This document shows, piece by piece, positions 27,080 to 36,491 of a DNA stretch of 64,000 nucleotides. The DNA comes from Hellea sp039977295 (GTDB lineage: Bacteria > Pseudomonadota > Alphaproteobacteria > Caulobacterales > Maricaulaceae), in contig JBDWDN010000007.1 of NCBI GenBank assembly GCA_039977295.1, positions 1 through 64,000 of the forward strand. Reading direction: 5' to 3'. Each line of letters starts with the position of its first letter. Position 1 is the first letter of the stretch. Below the pieces are notes generated by a model. It was given only the letters and a program-made list of their open reading frames with translations. It did not search any database and was not told the DNA's origin. The translations under genes were made by a program, and so were the position numbers.

Positions 27080-27084
27080 GCCTC

Positions 27085-27123
27085 AAAAAAAACAACCCTC
27101 CCTCAGCGTGAGCTGAAGGAGGG
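27085..27123 (-). terminator. Rho-independent terminator of the metallo-beta-lactamase-fold gene
   Basis: Arms at 27112-27123 and 27096-27107 form a 12-base stem with one mismatch around a four-base loop. Read on the minus strand, the stem is followed by TTG and then eight T. It therefore ends transcription of the minus-strand gene whose stop is at 27211. The plus-strand side has no T-run. Confidence 0.85.
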
Positions 27124-27210
27124 CCGTCGATTGTAAAGCTACAGAACCCAATTGGGGGAGGGTTTCCGCGGCCCTACGCTCGCTTCGTTGCAATCCGATA
27201 TGCGCCCAAA

Positions 27211-28167
27211 TTAATTTTGGGTGATGGATCGGTGGGCAATCTTGACCATATTTTCCTCATCAATAAACGAAGAATATTCAGCGTAATCCGCCAATATATC
27301 TTTCTCCAAAATATTTTCGAGAGTTGCGCCCCTCGCTATCTCTTCTTTGACACGTTTTTGAATCGTTTTCAACATCTCTTGTGCTTTAATCAAATCCGCT
27401 CTTACAGCCAAAGGACCATGACCGGGAATAATTGTAGTATTATCGTTAACGAGTTCCAACGCTTTTTCATGCGCGGCAATCATCCCAGCAAGGCTTCCGC
27501 CGCCATCAACGTCGATATAGGGGAACAAACCAAAGAAAAAATTATCGCCCATATGCAAGATATTAGCCTCTTCAAAATAGAGTATGGAGTCGCCATCCGT
27601 ATGGGCGCTAGGCGTATGGATGGCGTGAACGGTTTGGCCATTAAAATGGAATGTCGCATCTTCTGAATAGGTCACATCAGGCCAAAGCGATGCGTCGGTT
27701 GCCTTAGTGGTTGCGCCAAAGGCTTTATTCTCAAATGTCATGCCCATGCGTTTGCGCACATTTTCATGCGCGACGATGACCGCGCCCGTTTCTTTCATTT
27801 CTGCATTCGCGCCCGCATGGTCGCCGTGATAATGGGTGTTTATGACGTAGCGTATAGGCGCATCGGTAATACCGCGAATCTGGCCTATGATCTGATCGCC
27901 GAAACGAGCGAATTTATCATCAATAACGAAGACGCCATCATCCCCGACCGAAACCCCAATATTGCCGCCCGGGCCCAGTAGCATATAAAATCCGCCACCT
28001 AAATCTTTAGTCGTTATATCCTGCGCAGGAGCAGCCGCTTCATTTGCGTCAGTTTTAGAGGCTTCAGATTTAGAGGCCTCAGTTTTAGAAGCTTGAGCGG
28101 TCGTCGTTTGCGCACCGCACCCTATCAAAGCCAAAGCAGCTCCGCTTATGAGTAACGTTTTTAACAT
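27211..28167 (-). CDS. Metallo-beta-lactamase-fold lipoprotein hydrolase
   Basis: A 318-residue hydrolase with a lipoprotein signal (MLKTLLISGAALALIGC, Cys17). A repetitive linker (ASKTEASKSEASKTDA) joins it to an MBL domain. The zinc motif THYHGDH gives His112, His114, Asp116 and His117; HTPSAHTDGDS and IPGHGPL supply further ligands. The order is that of subclass B-like or quinoprotein-relay-type hydrolases; true beta-lactamase activity cannot be claimed. It is probably bound to the inner face of the outer membrane. The 2-hydroxyacid dehydrogenase gene lies just upstream on the same strand. Confidence 0.88.
   Translation of the reverse strand: MLKTLLISGAALALIGCGAQTTTAQASKTEASKSEASKTDANEAAAPAQDITTKDLGGGFYMLLGPGGNIGVSVGDDGVFVIDDKFARFGDQIIGQIRGITDAPIRYVINTHYHGDHAGANAEMKETGAVIVAHENVRKRMGMTFENKAFGATTKATDASLWPDVTYSEDATFHFNGQTVHAIHTPSAHTDGDSILYFEEANILHMGDNFFFGLFPYIDVDGGGSLAGMIAAHEKALELVNDNTTIIPGHGPLAVRADLIKAQEMLKTIQKRVKEEIARGATLENILEKDILADYAEYSSFIDEENMVKIAHRSITQN
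28049..28093 (-). repeat. Three 15-bp in-frame repeats in the lipoprotein linker
   Basis: The plus-strand unit TCAGTTTTAGAGGCT occurs three times with one or two changes (28049-28063, 28064-28078, 28079-28093). It encodes five-residue units of the type SKTEA just after the lipidated cysteine, a flexible tether of possibly variable length. Confidence 0.8.
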
Positions 28168-28178
28168 AAAATCTCCGT

Positions 28179-29192
28179 TTAAGAGGCTTTGGAAAAACTC
28201 GCCCCTGGGGGTAAAACCCGATCAGGGAAAGCGTGTCCATCCATCATTGCCCGTATATTTATCATAACTTTCTCACCCATCTCGCGGCGGCTCTCATGTG
28301 TCGCAGACCCGATATGCGGCGCGAGGATAACATTAGGCAAATCCATCAAATCGGCGTGCACCTCGGGTTCATTTTCATAGACGTCAAGCCCTGCCCCGCC
28401 TAGCTCACCTTTGGATAACGCCTTTGCCAAAGCCGCCTCGTCAATAACGTCGCCCCGTGATGTGTTAACGATATAACTCTCAGGGGACATCAATTTCAGG
28501 CGCTGCGTATTCATGAGGTGATGCGTCTGAGGCGTATGCGGGCAGTTGATCGATAAGATATCAATGGCTGTCAGCATTGGATCTAGGTCAGGCCAATATG
28601 TTGCGTCTAATGTGTCTTCTATACCGCCTGGCAGACGGCGGCGGTTATGATAATGCACATCAAGGCCGAAAGCGGCCGCGCGGCGTGCAACAGCTTGCCC
28701 AATCCGGCCCATCCCAATAATGCCTAGTTTTTTGCCGCGGACGCGATGACCCAACATAAATGTCGGAGACCAGCCCTCGAAATTCCCGGCGCGCGTCCGG
28801 CGATCGCCTTCGACTAAGCGGCGCGGAACAGCCAAAATAAGAGCCATGGCGAGATCCGCCGTGTCTTCTGTCAAAACACCGGGCGTATTCGTAACCACAA
28901 TTCCCTTCGCATGTGCGGCCGCAACATCAATATGATCCGTGCCAGCCCCAAAATTTGCGATGAGTTTCAAATCTGGCGAAGCGGCGGCAATGACGTCTGC
29001 ATTTATCTCGTCGGTCACGGTTGGAACAAAGACATCACAGGAGGCTATGGCCGACTTTAATTGCTCTTGGTTCAACGCTATATCTTCTGCTCGCAGCCTG
29101 GTTTCAAACAGATCTTCCATGCGGGTTTCGACGGCTTGTGGGAGACGGCGGGTGACGGAAACGCGAGGACGCGGGTGTTTAGGAAAGCTCAT
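28179..29192 (-). CDS. D-isomer-specific 2-hydroxyacid dehydrogenase (glyoxylate/hydroxypyruvate reductase-like)
   Basis: NAD(P)-dependent reduction of a 2-keto acid. The fold is complete: the GMGRIGQAVARR Rossmann motif, then the catalytic Arg (NTSRGDVIDE), Glu (YENEPEV) and His (LAPHIGSATHE). The ATG at 29192 gives 337 residues, normal for GyaR-type glyoxylate reductases; a TTG at 29228 would add 12 residues with no support. The substrate is inferred from family resemblance only. It is 11 bases upstream of the MBL lipoprotein gene, so they are probably co-transcribed. Confidence 0.9.
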   Translation of the reverse strand: MSFPKHPRPRVSVTRRLPQAVETRMEDLFETRLRAEDIALNQEQLKSAIASCDVFVPTVTDEINADVIAAASPDLKLIANFGAGTDHIDVAAAHAKGIVVTNTPGVLTEDTADLAMALILAVPRRLVEGDRRTRAGNFEGWSPTFMLGHRVRGKKLGIIGMGRIGQAVARRAAAFGLDVHYHNRRRLPGGIEDTLDATYWPDLDPMLTAIDILSINCPHTPQTHHLMNTQRLKLMSPESYIVNTSRGDVIDEAALAKALSKGELGGAGLDVYENEPEVHADLMDLPNVILAPHIGSATHESRREMGEKVMINIRAMMDGHAFPDRVLPPGASFSKAS

Positions 29193-29294
29193 AGGCAAGA
29201 ATAGACGCTTTTTATGATAGATTCTCAAGTCTAAAGGCAGCTAATTGACACAAAATTTACCTTTAGTTTAGGCAATCAGCGCAAAAGCCTGCTT

Positions 29295-29906
29295 ATGACT
29301 TGGCGTTTACTCACTCTTACCGTTGCTGGCCTTTACCTAATGGTCAGCCCTGCCGCAGCGCAGGACAGCTCAAAAGACGTCGCGCAAGAGGTAACTAGCA
29401 ACACCGAAACACGCCGCATTAAGCGCGTGGTCAAGGACATCCCAAGCCAGGCGGCCCGTCTGGATAACCTCTACCGCGTCTCTGCAGCCAAGACGCCGAG
29501 CGGCTTTCCTGTCCCGCGCTATGTCAGTCTAAAAGTCGGCAAGGTCAATGGCCGCACCGGCCCGTCCCGCCAACATCCCATTGCTTGGCAATATCGCCGT
29601 AAAGGCCTGCCCCTTGTCGTGGTGGCTGAAACAGAAATGTGGCGAAAGGTTCGCGACGTGACAGGCGATGAGAGCTGGATACATAAACCTGCGCTCTCTG
29701 GCGTCCGCCGTGTCTTAGTGCTCGAGGAAACTGTCCTCCACTCCAAACCCAAAGAGAATGCCCGCATAGCAGCGCTTGTCGACCGCAATGTTTTGCTCGA
29801 TCTAGAAGAATGCAATGAGCGCAATTGGTGCAAAGTAAAATCGGAAAACGGCCTAAAAGGTTGGACGCAGCGCTATAAACTCTGGGGCGCACAGAAACTC
29901 TATTAA
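29295..29906 (+). CDS. Secreted SH3-domain protein
   Basis: A 203-residue protein with a Sec signal peptide (cleavage after AAA, about residue 22), a basic linker and two bacterial SH3-like units. One spans about residues 75-135 (VNGRTGPSRQHPIAWQYRRKGLP and following), the other about 140-200 (VLHSKPKENARIAAL). This architecture is widespread in alphaproteobacteria, and the domain usually binds cell-wall peptides in the periplasm. The D,D-carboxypeptidase gene follows after about 110 bases, consistent with a wall role. Confidence 0.88.
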   Translation: MTWRLLTLTVAGLYLMVSPAAAQDSSKDVAQEVTSNTETRRIKRVVKDIPSQAARLDNLYRVSAAKTPSGFPVPRYVSLKVGKVNGRTGPSRQHPIAWQYRRKGLPLVVVAETEMWRKVRDVTGDESWIHKPALSGVRRVLVLEETVLHSKPKENARIAALVDRNVLLDLEECNERNWCKVKSENGLKGWTQRYKLWGAQKLY

Positions 29907-30015
29907 GACGATAAGTTATAGCTACAGCTTTACCCCATTGCACCTGCCTACAAATCACAGCACATCTTAATACTCGTTAACCCTGATTAAACATTCAAGG
30001 ATTAAGCCTGCTCTG

Positions 30016-31236
30016 ATGTTGCGTATGCTCATATCATTTATGTTTGCGGTAATGCTGTGCGCGCCAAGTCTGGCAGCTGACGCGCCGCGCCGCTATGCGT
30101 CTATTGTTGTCGATGCCGACAGCCTCGAAATTATCCATGCGCGGCAAATTGATGATTTGCGCTACCCCGCTTCGCTCACCAAGGTTATGACGCTCTACCT
30201 GACATTTGACGCGTTAAATGCAGGCCGCCTCAAATTAAATGAGCCGATACGCGTCTCAGCAAATGCCGCAAACACGCCGCCAACAAAGTTGGGGCTTCGG
30301 GCTGGTAGCACGATTACCGTTGAAAATCTTATCCAAGCCCTAGCCGTCAAAAGCGCCAATGACGCCGCTGTTGTTCTGGCCGAGCGCTTGGCAGGTTCCG
30401 AAGAGGCTTTTGCAGTTCAAATGAGCGCCAAAGCACAAAGCCTAGGCATGACGAAAACCACCTTTAAAACCGCCAATGGTTTGCCCCATCCTGATCAACG
30501 CACATCCGCGCGGGATATGGCTAAATTGGCGTCTAACATTCTGAGCAACCATCGCCGCTATTATCATTATTTTGGACAACAGCATTTTCGTTATGGCGGA
30601 CGAAGCTATAAAAATACAAATGGGCTCCTGCATTGGCTGGACGGTGTTGACGGATTTAAAACGGGTTATACGCGTGATAGCGGCTATAATCTTATTGTTT
30701 CGGCGCAGCGCGATGGCCGCCGCTTAATCGCCGTCGTCCTAGGCGGGGCTAGCGGGGCGTCTCGCAATTCTCATATGCAGGACCTGATAGAACGCGGCTT
30801 TAATGTTATGGGCGTAGCGCCCGCGAAAAACCTACCCCCTATTATCATTAACCGCGAAGCCGTGCCTGAGCGCGCCGCCCCGCACGTCGCCGTCGCCCCA
30901 AAAGTTAGCAGCGCCGTGCGCCTGCGCGGCCGGGACCAAAAACCCGTCACCGTTAGTAATGACCAAAAGCTGCGCCTTTCAGAATTTCAAAGTGATAAGG
31001 CTTGGGGCATTCAAATTGGGGCTTACTTAAAACAATCAGACGCCCAAGACCAAATTGCGGCCGTTGGCGGGTTACACATTTTATCAAAAGCGAAATCTAA
31101 TATTAGCCCCCTCACCCGAAACGGGCAAACGCTTTACCGGGCGCGCTTTGAGGGCCTCTCGGTAAAAGACGCGCAATCCGCCTGTAAAGCGCTTGCGAAA
31201 CTCTCCTCAGGATGCTTGATTGTCGCCTCTAATTGA
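30016..31236 (+). CDS. D-alanyl-D-alanine carboxypeptidase with SPOR domain
   Basis: A class C low-molecular-weight penicillin-binding protein (S11 family) that trims peptidoglycan pentapeptides. After a signal peptide (about 1-20) the catalytic motifs are Ser53-x-x-Lys56 (YPASLTKVM), Ser113-Ala-Asn115 (KSANDAA) and Lys215-Thr-Gly (GFKTGYT). Instead of the usual amphipathic anchor, the C-terminus (about 333-405, WGIQIGAYLKQ to GCLIVAS) is a SPOR domain, which binds denuded glycan at the division septum. It starts a run with panC ten bases downstream. Confidence 0.95.
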   Translation: MLRMLISFMFAVMLCAPSLAADAPRRYASIVVDADSLEIIHARQIDDLRYPASLTKVMTLYLTFDALNAGRLKLNEPIRVSANAANTPPTKLGLRAGSTITVENLIQALAVKSANDAAVVLAERLAGSEEAFAVQMSAKAQSLGMTKTTFKTANGLPHPDQRTSARDMAKLASNILSNHRRYYHYFGQQHFRYGGRSYKNTNGLLHWLDGVDGFKTGYTRDSGYNLIVSAQRDGRRLIAVVLGGASGASRNSHMQDLIERGFNVMGVAPAKNLPPIIINREAVPERAAPHVAVAPKVSSAVRLRGRDQKPVTVSNDQKLRLSEFQSDKAWGIQIGAYLKQSDAQDQIAAVGGLHILSKAKSNISPLTRNGQTLYRARFEGLSVKDAQSACKALAKLSSGCLIVASN

Positions 31237-31246
31237 GAGACGTTAA

Positions 31247-32116
31247 ATGGCACAAGATACTAAGATTGTTCGCAGTGAACGCGCGCTTCGCGGACAAGTG
31301 TGGGAATATCGCGGCTCTGGCGAAACGACGGCCTTAGTGCCGACAATGGGCGCCCTGCATGAAGGCCATATGACCCTTGTGAAATTGGCGAGGAAGAAAG
31401 CTGATAGGGTCATTGTCTCAATATATGTGAACCCCACACAATTTGCGCCTGGCGAAGATTTTGAGGCCTATCCCCGCACAGAAAAAGATGATGTCGCCAT
31501 GCTTAAAGCAGAAGGCGTAGATCTTGTTTACATTCCCAAGCCAGAGACAATGTATAACGTTCATCACGCCACTAAAGTCGTCGTGGGCGGTGTTGCGGAA
31601 GGGCTGGAAACTGACCACCGTCCGACCTTTTTTGAAGGCGTGGCCTTAGTCGTCACCAAGCTTCTCAACCGCGCGGCGCCAGATATTGCGATTTTTGGGG
31701 AGAAGGATTACCAACAATTGGCCACTATTCGCCGCCTCGTTGAGGACCTTGATATGCCGATTAAAATCATTGGCGCCAAAATAGCGCGCGATGATCACGG
31801 CCTCGCTTTGTCTTCTCGCAATAAATATTTTGATGAAGAAGGCCTGAAAGTCGCCCGGCGGCTAAATGAAATTATGCGTTTCTGCGCGCTGCAAATGTCC
31901 AAAGGCGAGAACGTAGATATGGCCACAGACCGCGCAAAGAAAACCCTCCTCGCCTCTGGCTATAGCAGCGTCGATTACGTCGAAGTGCGCAGTCCAAACT
32001 CTTTAACCGTATTAGAGGGCGGCGTTCTTAATGGCCCCGCGCGCCTTTTGGTTGCCGCGCATTGCAACGGTGTCAGACTTATTGACAATTGCGCTGTGAA
32101 GTCCACAACGCAATAA
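31247..32116 (+). CDS. panC: Pantothenate synthetase
   Basis: Condenses pantoate and beta-alanine with ATP to pantothenate (vitamin B5). The HIGH-like motif is in PTMGALHEGHM (residues 32-42). IYVNPTQF, FGEKDYQQL, the GVALVVTKLLN segment and the KMSKS-equivalent LALSSRNKYF are present. At 289 residues it is complete. No panB is adjacent. coaBC at 15841 acts later in the same pathway. It lies between the carboxypeptidase and a DUF1444-like gene, three bases from the latter. Confidence 0.97.
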   Translation: MAQDTKIVRSERALRGQVWEYRGSGETTALVPTMGALHEGHMTLVKLARKKADRVIVSIYVNPTQFAPGEDFEAYPRTEKDDVAMLKAEGVDLVYIPKPETMYNVHHATKVVVGGVAEGLETDHRPTFFEGVALVVTKLLNRAAPDIAIFGEKDYQQLATIRRLVEDLDMPIKIIGAKIARDDHGLALSSRNKYFDEEGLKVARRLNEIMRFCALQMSKGENVDMATDRAKKTLLASGYSSVDYVEVRSPNSLTVLEGGVLNGPARLLVAAHCNGVRLIDNCAVKSTTQ

Positions 32117-32119
32117 ATC

Positions 32120-33418
32120 ATGACATCATTACTAATTTTTTCATGTCTTTGCGTCGCAATTGGCGGGGCAATGGTTTTTTGGCATCAAGCTAAGACGAAA
32201 ACGAGCGAGCCGACTGCAACAAACGGCGAAGATGGTTTTTCTGGAGAGATGCTGGCGGCGCTCAAAGAGCTTTACCCTGATGTGCCCTTTGAATACATCC
32301 AGCCCCAGGACATGATTGAGCCGATAGAGGCTTATGACGGCGAACTTAAATATAAGTTCTTTCTGGGCAATTTGCGTAATCGCGCGCGGGATATGGGTCA
32401 AAAGGATCGCCATGATTATATTCGCGAAATGATTTTGACTTTCACGGATCGTAGCGAAATTACGGATGAAGAATTAAAGTCTGCGCTCTATTTGCGCGCG
32501 AGAACACCGTCCGAGCTTCACTTACGAGATATTTTGTTAGACGACCTTGATCGCAAAGACGGCACAATTGCCGCTATGCAGCGCGGTGATATCCTACTGG
32601 AAACCGTAATGGACATAAATAATGGCGTTCGCGTTATGGATGCGGAAACTCTGAAAGAGCACGGTCTTGATCTGGAAGAGGCCTTCAATCTAGCGGCTAC
32701 AAATCTGCTAAGATCAACGCCCGACACGACAGAAGCCTTGTGGGAAAAAGTCTCAAAAAATATTTGGATTTCTAAACTTAATGATGATTACGATGCTGCG
32801 CGGATGTTCACTTTTCCCGAACATATGCACTTACCCTTTAAAGGCCAAGCGACCGCCTATGCCCCAGCCCATGCTATTCTTCTCATCACGGATAAACGCG
32901 AAGAAGAAACCTTGGACCGCATGGTCAAATTTGGCAATGATGCGGCGGAGACTCAACGTCTCCTCAGCAATGCCCTCTGGGGACAAACCATCGATGGCTG
33001 GGAGCGCCTCACATCAACCAATCGTAGCTCAATCATATGGCAAGCTGGTTTTGCGGATGACAATATGGCTTACGCCGAACAGAAAAACCTTCTTGAACAG
33101 GTGTTTGAGAAAAAAGAGAAAGATATCTTCGTCGCCTCCGTTATGGCTGCGCAGGAAGATGGCGGAGATATATACACGATGGCCGTCTTCATAGGGGCGC
33201 ATGGCTATTTGCCTATAGTTGATTATGTCGTGTTGACCCTAGAAAACCCGCCTGAAGACCGCGATAGTCTTAAACTCCCCTGGAGCCGTTTTGTGGATAT
33301 TATGGGGCCTGACCGGCTCAAAGCCGTTCCCGGTCTCTTGCCCAAAAGGTTGGTCTTTGAAGGTGAATTACCTGAGGCCGTCAAACAACAACTCATCGCG
33401 GCTGCAGCGCCGTTATAG
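32120..33418 (+). CDS. Membrane-anchored protein with DUF1444/YtpQ-like region
   Basis: A 432-residue protein whose first 20 residues form a membrane anchor. Residues of about 165-290 recall DUF1444 (YtpQ of Bacillus): LEEAFNLAATNLLRSTP, LNDDYDAARMF and APAHAILLITD line up with conserved blocks there. The family function is unknown. The remainder is mostly helical and acidic. It starts three bases after panC and is followed by the DUF1272 gene, so it is part of the operon. The DUF1444 match is by eye and tentative. Confidence 0.72.
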   Translation: MTSLLIFSCLCVAIGGAMVFWHQAKTKTSEPTATNGEDGFSGEMLAALKELYPDVPFEYIQPQDMIEPIEAYDGELKYKFFLGNLRNRARDMGQKDRHDYIREMILTFTDRSEITDEELKSALYLRARTPSELHLRDILLDDLDRKDGTIAAMQRGDILLETVMDINNGVRVMDAETLKEHGLDLEEAFNLAATNLLRSTPDTTEALWEKVSKNIWISKLNDDYDAARMFTFPEHMHLPFKGQATAYAPAHAILLITDKREEETLDRMVKFGNDAAETQRLLSNALWGQTIDGWERLTSTNRSSIIWQAGFADDNMAYAEQKNLLEQVFEKKEKDIFVASVMAAQEDGGDIYTMAVFIGAHGYLPIVDYVVLTLENPPEDRDSLKLPWSRFVDIMGPDRLKAVPGLLPKRLVFEGELPEAVKQQLIAAAAPL

Positions 33419-33427
33419 GAGTATACC

Positions 33428-33655
33428 ATGCTTGAAATGCGCCCCAATTGTGAAATCTGTGATAAAGATTTACCGGCTGATGAAAACGGAGCCTTTAGCT
33501 GTTCTTTAGAATGTACATTTTGCGCGTCTTGCAATGATACAAAGCTGAAAAATATCTGTCCCAATTGCGGCGGGCAATTGACCGCGCGGCCAACCCGCAG
33601 CGGAAAATGGCTTGAAAAATACCCGGCCTCAACGACCCGTGTTTTAAAGACCTAA
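33428..33655 (+). CDS. DUF1272 zinc-ribbon-like protein
   Basis: A 75-residue protein with the DUF1272 pattern: LEMRPNCEICDKDLP, then CSLECTFCASC and ICPNCGGQL. The cysteine pairs (CEIC, CTFC/CASC, CPNC) should bind one or two zinc ions. Function unknown. A strong ribosome binding site (TAGGAGT) precedes the ATG. It sits between the DUF1444-like gene and the GST, nine and 21 bases away. Confidence 0.9.
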   Translation: MLEMRPNCEICDKDLPADENGAFSCSLECTFCASCNDTKLKNICPNCGGQLTARPTRSGKWLEKYPASTTRVLKT

Positions 33656-33676
33656 TTGAAAGAGAAAATATAAATT

Positions 33677-34348
33677 ATGATTACGTTGCACCATCTCGAA
33701 AACTCTCAATCTATTCGGATTTTATGGCTGCTCGAAGAATTGGGCACGGAATATGGCTATAAAATGTATGATCGCGATAGCAAAACAATGCTCGCACCTG
33801 ATGACTACAAAGCGCTTTCACCGCTAGGAACGGCGCCCGTCATTACTGACGGTGATATCGTGCTAGCGGAAAGTAATGCCATTATTGATTATATATTAGA
33901 TAAAGCGGGAAAAACAGACCTACGGCCCGCGCCAGCCGATAAAGACCGCCCGCAATATCTCTTCTGGTTCCATGCCGCGCAAGGTAGCTATCAGTCTGCT
34001 TTGACAATGAGTTTTGTTCTCTCCATCACGATCGCAAAATCCCCAGCTCTTATACGGCCCCTTATCAGAAAAGTTCTGGGCATGACGCAAAACCTATTCT
34101 TAAAACCGCGCCTCAAAGCCGTCATGGATAAGATGGAAGCCGATTTATCAGTTTCAAAGTTTCTAGCAGGCGAGCGTTTTACAGCTGCCGATATCGCTGT
34201 GGGCTATACTGTTTTTATGGCCGATTTGCGCGGTGATTTGGGCGACAACTATCCCAATACCAAGGCCTATCTAGATCGCATGAATGCGCGTCCGGCTTGG
34301 AAAGCGGCTCTAAAAAAAGACGGTAAATTTAAGGGCGTTCCGTCTTAA
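33677..34348 (+). CDS. Glutathione S-transferase family protein
   Basis: A 223-residue GST with an N-terminal thioredoxin-like domain (about 1-80; SQSIRILWLLEELG at the start, then SPLGTAPVITDGD with the cis-Pro and the glutathione-binding ESNAIIDYI) and a helical C-terminal domain with the N-capping Asp in AGERFTAADIAVG. The class and electrophile substrate are not predictable. It is the last gene of the panC run and converges on the hybrid kinase gene, eight bases away. Confidence 0.92.
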   Translation: MITLHHLENSQSIRILWLLEELGTEYGYKMYDRDSKTMLAPDDYKALSPLGTAPVITDGDIVLAESNAIIDYILDKAGKTDLRPAPADKDRPQYLFWFHAAQGSYQSALTMSFVLSITIAKSPALIRPLIRKVLGMTQNLFLKPRLKAVMDKMEADLSVSKFLAGERFTAADIAVGYTVFMADLRGDLGDNYPNTKAYLDRMNARPAWKAALKKDGKFKGVPS

Positions 34349-34356
34349 ATAGGGTC

Positions 34357-36393
34357 CTAAGCTGTCAGGCGGACAGGCTGTGAAAATTCTGCTGAAATCG
34401 TTCCCATCGTGCGGTCAAACGCTTTGAAAATATCTTCGCGTTTTACCGGTTTGGCGATTGTATCATCCATTCCGATATTTTTACAAATACGCTTTTGCTG
34501 ATAATCTGGATCAGCTGTCAGGGCGATGATAATAACATTCGCCCAAGGCTCTTTACTGCCGCGAATTTCCAATGTTGCTTCTATACCGTCCATAACCGGC
34601 ATGTGAATATCCATCAAAACAACATCAATATGCATCAAGCTCAGAATATCTAACGCTTCGCGGCCATTATTGGCAAATGTCAGATTAGCCACGCGTTTGC
34701 CAATAAGGCGCTTCACCACTTTTTGATTAATCGGATTATCCTCGACGCACAGAACTGAAAGCCCTTCAAATGGTTTTTTTGTTACGGAAATAGTCCCAAG
34801 GGTTGGCGCATGGGGCGGCGTGTCCACTAAGGCCGGGACCTGATGACGAGCCTTGGCGCCTGTAGATTCTAAATCCTGGGCGCTGGATAGGATCGGCAAA
34901 ATTAACATAAATGTAGATCCCACATCAGGCGCTGATTTCACGCGAATTTCTCCGCCCATTAATTCAGTCAACTGCTTGGTGATGCTCATGCCCAAACCTG
35001 TGCCGCCATAGGTGCGCGAAATTGAGTTATCGGCTTGAGAAAAAGCTTCGAATATGGACGCCGATTGCTGTGACGTCATACCAATACCCGTGTCTTTGAC
35101 TGCAATCACAAGAGAGTCTCGTTCCTTCACTGGCGTCACTTTTATAATCAAATCAATACGCCCAGACGCGGTGAATTTCACGGCATTTGAGAGGAGGTTA
35201 TTCAAACATTGTTGCAGACGAAATCCGTCAAGGAAAAGCTCCTGGGGGACAGATGGGTCGTAATGGGTTTTCAGGGTAATACCGGCCGCTGAACATTGTG
35301 GATTCCATAATTTGGTAGAGGTCGTAATCACCTCTTTGACGTTAGCCCGGTGCAAATCTATTTGCATTTTATCCGAGATTAATTTGGCGTGATCCAATGT
35401 GCGGGACAGCAAGTGATGCAGGCCTTCAGCGGCTTGCTCAATGTCTTCAATGACCTCCATGATATCCTCAGACAGAGGCTCGTCTTTCAAGCTATCACTC
35501 ATCCCAATAATGGCATTAAGCGGTGTACGTATTTCATGACTCATGCGCGCCAAAAATTCTGACTTCGCTTTTGACGCCTCTTTGGCTTTGAACAAGTCAG
35601 ATTGTTTTTTCACATCTTCTGTGATGTCTCTTACGAAGGCTGTGGCGCCGACAAGTCTTCCATCCGACCCACGTTCAATTTTTCCAACACTTCGCTGCCA
35701 CATGACGCCCTCGCCTTGTGTCACCACACGGTAGGTAAAATCAAAAGGGGCTGTTCCCTCAACAATTTTCTGCCAGGTCTTGGTCAGTTCCGCGAGGTCA
35801 TCGCGGTGAACTATAGCCCAAAGACCTTGCGTTTTTATCTTCTCAATTTCTGCAGGATTTAGCCGCCTCAAAACTGAATCGCTATAGGTAAACTTGGCAG
35901 TATCAAAGCTCATTGACCAAAAGCCAGCATTAGCGGCTTCCATCGCCATTTCCAGCAAGCTCGTTTTCCGGCGTTCATCCGACACATCGCGGACCGTTGT
36001 TAGCAATTCGCCATTTTCACTATACAGCGTATTGACGCGAACACGGCGCCCATCAAGCGTTGTCGCCATGAGAGTTGTTGGTTCAAGCCCCCCCACAGTA
36101 GGGCTTCTTCCGATAAATGAGGCGAGATCACCCCCGCTGAATTCACTATTTGTTTTTGGATTACTCAATCCGATCGTCGATAAAACGCGATCAAGACGTT
36201 GGCCAACGAGATCAATGTCTCTATCAGCGCCCATAATGACATAAAGTTCTGGGCTGATATAATTTAGAATCATGTCAGGGCCGATTTTAGCATAGCCCAA
36301 ATTTTCGACCTTAGCGAGCGACTCTGCTAAGCTGAGATTGTTGTCTGAATTCAACGCATGCGAAACTATGGCTGTGTGCGTGTCCGATGACAT
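34357..36393 (-). CDS. Cytoplasmic PAS-containing hybrid histidine kinase/response regulator
   Basis: A protein of 678 residues. Two PAS-like regions (about 30-140 and 150-260) precede a HisKA domain with His286 (MSHEIRTPLNAIIG), a HATPase domain (LLSNAVKFT, DTGIGM, GGTGLGMSI) and a receiver domain with phospho-acceptor Asp595 (DIHMPVMDG) and Lys648 (IAKPVK). No membrane segment is seen, so the signal is cytoplasmic. The receiver suggests a phosphorelay through an unlinked Hpt protein. ATG 36393 is preceded by GGGGGAAAT; the longer frame upstream lacks support. It converges on the GST gene. Confidence 0.92.
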   Translation of the reverse strand: MSSDTHTAIVSHALNSDNNLSLAESLAKVENLGYAKIGPDMILNYISPELYVIMGADRDIDLVGQRLDRVLSTIGLSNPKTNSEFSGGDLASFIGRSPTVGGLEPTTLMATTLDGRRVRVNTLYSENGELLTTVRDVSDERRKTSLLEMAMEAANAGFWSMSFDTAKFTYSDSVLRRLNPAEIEKIKTQGLWAIVHRDDLAELTKTWQKIVEGTAPFDFTYRVVTQGEGVMWQRSVGKIERGSDGRLVGATAFVRDITEDVKKQSDLFKAKEASKAKSEFLARMSHEIRTPLNAIIGMSDSLKDEPLSEDIMEVIEDIEQAAEGLHHLLSRTLDHAKLISDKMQIDLHRANVKEVITTSTKLWNPQCSAAGITLKTHYDPSVPQELFLDGFRLQQCLNNLLSNAVKFTASGRIDLIIKVTPVKERDSLVIAVKDTGIGMTSQQSASIFEAFSQADNSISRTYGGTGLGMSITKQLTELMGGEIRVKSAPDVGSTFMLILPILSSAQDLESTGAKARHQVPALVDTPPHAPTLGTISVTKKPFEGLSVLCVEDNPINQKVVKRLIGKRVANLTFANNGREALDILSLMHIDVVLMDIHMPVMDGIEATLEIRGSKEPWANVIIIALTADPDYQQKRICKNIGMDDTIAKPVKREDIFKAFDRTMGTISAEFSQPVRLTA

Positions 36394-36491
36394 ATTTCCC
36401 CCAAAATCATTCAACACCCTACCGCATCTTATCCGTTTAAAAGATTTATAAACTCTAAAAGGTAATGTAGATTTAGAAATTAAATAACAGT

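Noticed and set aside
27211..28167. Annotation of the MBL-fold lipoprotein as a beta-lactamase resistance gene
   Set aside because: The zinc motif alone does not show beta-lactam hydrolysis; lipidation and linker are not diagnostic of any known resistance enzyme.
29974..29990. TTAACCCTGATTAA upstream of the D,D-carboxypeptidase, resembling a CtrA box
   Set aside because: The half-sites are six bases apart, not seven, so it does not fit TTAA-N7-TTAA.
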